This document shows, one piece after another, positions 63,491-64,000 of a stretch of 64,000 bases of DNA. A program made the translations under genes and the position numbers. The notes beneath the pieces are model-generated. The model was not told the origin of the DNA and did no database searches. It saw nothing but the letters and a program-made list of their open reading frames with translations. Source of the DNA: Rusavskia elegans (taxonomy: Eukaryota > Ascomycota > Lecanoromycetes > Teloschistales > Teloschistaceae); the NCBI GenBank assembly GCA_011316305.1, contig SAUG01000003.1, positions 62,001 to 126,000 on the forward strand. The letters are read 5' to 3'. Every line of letters begins with the position of its first letter. The stretch's first letter is position 1.

Positions 63491-63646
63491 GACTGGCCGT
63501 TTTATCGGGTTTCGAATCCGAGTTCGTGTTCCGGGTTCGACTTTCTAACCGTATTAGAAAGGAGATTAATTTGAATTGGTAATTTAGACGCGTTAGCCAC
63601 GTTTATCGCGAAGTCGGGTCGCCACTTTGGTTCGAAATGGCCAGTC
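63491..63646. mobile_element. Short, well-preserved GACTGGCC-family MITE (M9)
   Basis: This 156-bp element runs exactly from GACTGGCC to GGCCAGTC, with TA immediately outside both ends. It retains many CA/TG dinucleotides (such as TTCGTGTTCC and GCCACTTTGG) inside fully RIP-mutated surroundings. It is the shortest and least eroded member in the window. Confidence 0.9.
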
Positions 63647-64000
63647 TATCTTTTTCCGGACCGTATAAAAGAGTTTTTAAAAGGATAATAGATTTTTTAT
63701 ATAATTATAAATTTAAAAACGAAATTAATTATAATAGAAGAAATTTTAGTAAATTACGTCTTTATCGGTTTTATATTTTTTAGTATTAATTATTCTATAT
63801 TCGGCTACTAACTCGCTAGAAGATATATAGTAAAAAAGAAAACTATAACGATGATAATTCCGATTTTAACGGAGATTCTAATATTAAAAGTATCCGGGAT
63901 TCTAAAAATTTTAGTTTTTATCGCTATAGTAATAGCTTTAATACTCTTTTAACCCGGGATAATAACTTTCTAACGTCTCTATTCTTTTTTAAAGATTTTT
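63647..64000. other. Degraded AT-rich sequence to window end
   Basis: It continues the sequence interrupted by M9 and is probably an older transposon. No feature is recognised. Confidence 0.5.

Larger units (their letters stand above)
7086..64000. other. AT-rich RIP-mutated transposon block
   Basis: From just right of the MITE the sequence becomes strongly AT-rich. CpA and TpG almost vanish (31681-31740, for example, has none) and TpA rises, while CpG remains common. That is the footprint of RIP acting on CpA. In recognisable transposon protein sequences inside the block, most stops sit where the family has Trp or Gln. A gap with moderate composition and no feature lies at 7086-7268. No intact gene was found in the block. 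The open frames of 60-76 codons in it lie in LTRs, run antisense to transposon genes, or are unsupported. Confidence 0.95.

Noticed and set aside
7086..64000. Mitochondrial or plasmid origin for the AT-rich sequence
   Set aside because: The sequence is packed with nuclear-type LTR elements, SINEs and MITEs with RIP signature and is continuous with nuclear genes.

Overview
The window comes from a filamentous ascomycete (Pezizomycotina-type) nuclear genome. The evidence is spliced protein genes with introns of about 56-60 bp, fungal-type protein families, and a long AT-rich block of transposon wreckage with the mark of repeat-induced point mutation (RIP). It is split very unevenly between a gene island and this block.

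Positions 1-6.6 kb are an ordinary gene island with balanced base composition. It holds three genes: (1) an RRN5-like RNA polymerase I upstream-activation-factor subunit (586-2397, +); (2) a SWI3/RSC8-type SWIRM-ZZ-SANT chromatin-remodelling subunit with two introns (5042-2729, -); (3) the mitochondrial electron transfer flavoprotein alpha subunit with one 3' intron (5483-6586, +). Genes 1 and 2 are convergent. Genes 2 and 3 are divergent and share a 440-bp promoter region.

The island ends at a well-preserved 342-bp miniature inverted-repeat element (6736-7077) with 43-bp terminal repeats and an 8-bp target duplication. From about 7.1 kb to 64 kb I found no intact gene. CpA/TpG is nearly absent and TpA is abundant, CpG survives, and Trp/Gln codons of recognisable transposon proteins have become stops.

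This block can be read as layered transposon insertions. At the base is a tandem dimer of an unclassified repeat of about 870 bp ('YX', 7269-7671 + 28163-29498). Its first unit was split by a TA-flanked DNA transposon of about 3.2 kb ('GACTGGCC family', 7672-28162). That transposon was later hit by a tRNA-derived SINE (8040-8461), an unclassified retroposon with 14-bp target duplications ('Z', 9180-10144), and a Ty3/gypsy element (copy A, 12040-27868, -). Copy A in turn contains a second Ty3/gypsy family (G2 copy 1, about 13490-20968, -).

At 34-48 kb an inverted, truncated copy of the TA transposon abuts G2 copy 2. That G2 copy carries a 492-bp TIR element, a gag-only LTR element (40441-44298) and a short-LTR element with unidentified cargo (45212-47227). 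At 49.7-61.9 kb a second copy of the first gypsy family (copy B, +) landed with an exact 5-bp duplication in the last bases of a GACTGGCC MITE. It then received two more MITEs of that family, two copies of another MITE ('N'), a second Z and a third SINE. The SINE interrupts the integrase coding sequence precisely.

Coordinates of transposon parts come from reading repeats against each other by eye. LTR, TIR and target-duplication edges should be good to a few bases; protein-domain intervals are approximate.
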